Shown one piece after another: positions 6,427-6,504 of a stretch of 6,504 nucleotides of DNA. The DNA lies in contig CAXTTV010000241.1 of assembly GCA_964247295.1 (NCBI GenBank), forward strand, positions 1-6,504, written 5' to 3'. Under the pieces are notes generated by a model that was given only the letters and a program-made list of their open reading frames with translations, did not search any database and was not told the DNA's origin. The stretch comes from CAXTTV01 sp964247295. GTDB taxonomy: Bacteria; Chloroflexota; Ktedonobacteria; Ktedonobacterales; Ktedonobacteraceae. The position numbers were made by a program, and so were the translations under genes. Within the stretch, counting starts at the first letter, position 1. Each line of letters begins with the position of its first letter.

Positions 6427-6442
6427 TCCGAGTATACTTGGA
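6427..6442. repeat. imperfect palindrome over a -10-like TATACT
   Basis: TCCGAGTATACTTGGA is a 16-bp dyad with one mismatched pair, centred on GTATAC. Because AGTATACT is itself palindromic, a TATACT hexamer occurs on both strands. It lies inside the loop of the larger inverted repeat. It may be an operator over a promoter, but no -35 box supports this. Confidence 0.3.
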
Positions 6443-6458
6443 GCTTTTTGATACCCAC

Positions 6459-6468
6459 ATACATGTAT
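6459..6468. repeat. 10-bp palindrome ATACATGTAT
   Basis: This short perfect palindrome also lies inside the larger inverted repeat. Ten AT-rich bases can be palindromic by chance, so it is recorded only because it clusters with the other dyads upstream of the minus-strand gene. Confidence 0.25.
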
Positions 6469-6504
6469 TAGAGAGCATCATGTGCGTTCCTTCCTACTTG
6501 ACGA

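Larger units (their letters stand above)
6393..6498. repeat. interrupted inverted repeat, 20-bp arms
   Basis: The left arm (6393-6412) reads AGTAGGAAGG then CATATGATGC. The reverse complement of the right arm (6498-6475) reads AGTAGGAAGG, four extra bases AACG, then CACATGATGC. Ignoring the four bases, 19 of 20 positions agree. The arms enclose 62 bp. The unit carries no ORF. It could be a paired regulator site, an RNA stem in the leader of the minus-strand gene, or a very small mobile-element remnant. Confidence 0.5.
6306..6504. other. upstream region of the cyclase-ATPase gene, no gene seen
   Basis: No credible ORF is present. The region carries the ribosome binding site of the minus-strand gene (plus 6311-6314) and several inverted repeats. 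A TATACT hexamer at 6436-6431 (minus) could be a -10 box, but no good -35 box lies 16-18 bases upstream. A TTGACG at 6498-6503 on the plus strand could be the -35 box of a divergent gene beyond the edge. No promoter can be assigned with confidence. Confidence 0.5.

Noticed and set aside
6393..6498. insertion sequence or transposon
   Set aside because: There is no transposase, the enclosed DNA is only 62 bp, and no target-site duplication was seen, so it is listed only as an inverted repeat.
1..6504. CRISPR array, tRNA or rRNA genes, phage or defence genes
   Set aside because: No regularly spaced repeats, cloverleaf-like segments, rRNA-like stretches or defence or phage proteins were seen on either strand.

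Overview
The window looks like chromosomal DNA from a Chloroflexota bacterium, most likely of the Ktedonobacteria type. The evidence is the large minus-strand gene. It encodes a tandem zinc-ribbon / class III nucleotide cyclase / AAA-type ATPase / TPR protein, an architecture I associate with large paralogous families in Ktedonobacter-like genomes. The moderate base composition also fits. This assignment is inference from family knowledge; no marker gene is present.

Layout. Positions 1-67 are the tail of an unidentified upstream unit, closed by a strong intrinsic terminator (68-95). Two plus-strand genes follow in a tight pair: an amidohydrolase_2-type metal-dependent hydrolase (117-968) and a YycJ/WalJ-like metallo-beta-lactamase-fold hydrolase (1000-1938). 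Positions 1939-2318 hold no confident gene. They do contain a candidate promoter with a perfect 18-bp palindrome inside a 19-bp spacer, a small perfect hairpin, and a doubtful ORF of 56 codons (75 from an upstream GTG). A hairpin at 2312-2330 covers the stop codon of the convergent large gene. That gene (6305 down to 2319) fills the rest of the window. Positions 6306-6504 are non-coding as far as I can see and are rich in inverted repeats.

How the genes may work together. The two plus-strand genes are probably cotranscribed, but nothing in the sequence gives them a shared substrate. The large minus-strand protein is a self-contained signalling ATPase. It has two zinc ribbons, a cyclase domain with its metal, transition-state and lysine residues intact but a Leu at the usual Asp/Thr base-recognition position, a STAND-like ATPase with clear Walker motifs, and a long TPR region. 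It has no DNA-binding output domain.

I do not see a clearly new multi-gene system. The best leads are the MerR-like promoter geometry at 2005-2035, the altered base-recognition residue in the cyclase, the terminator lying just upstream of the first gene's ribosome binding site, and the inverted repeat at the right edge.
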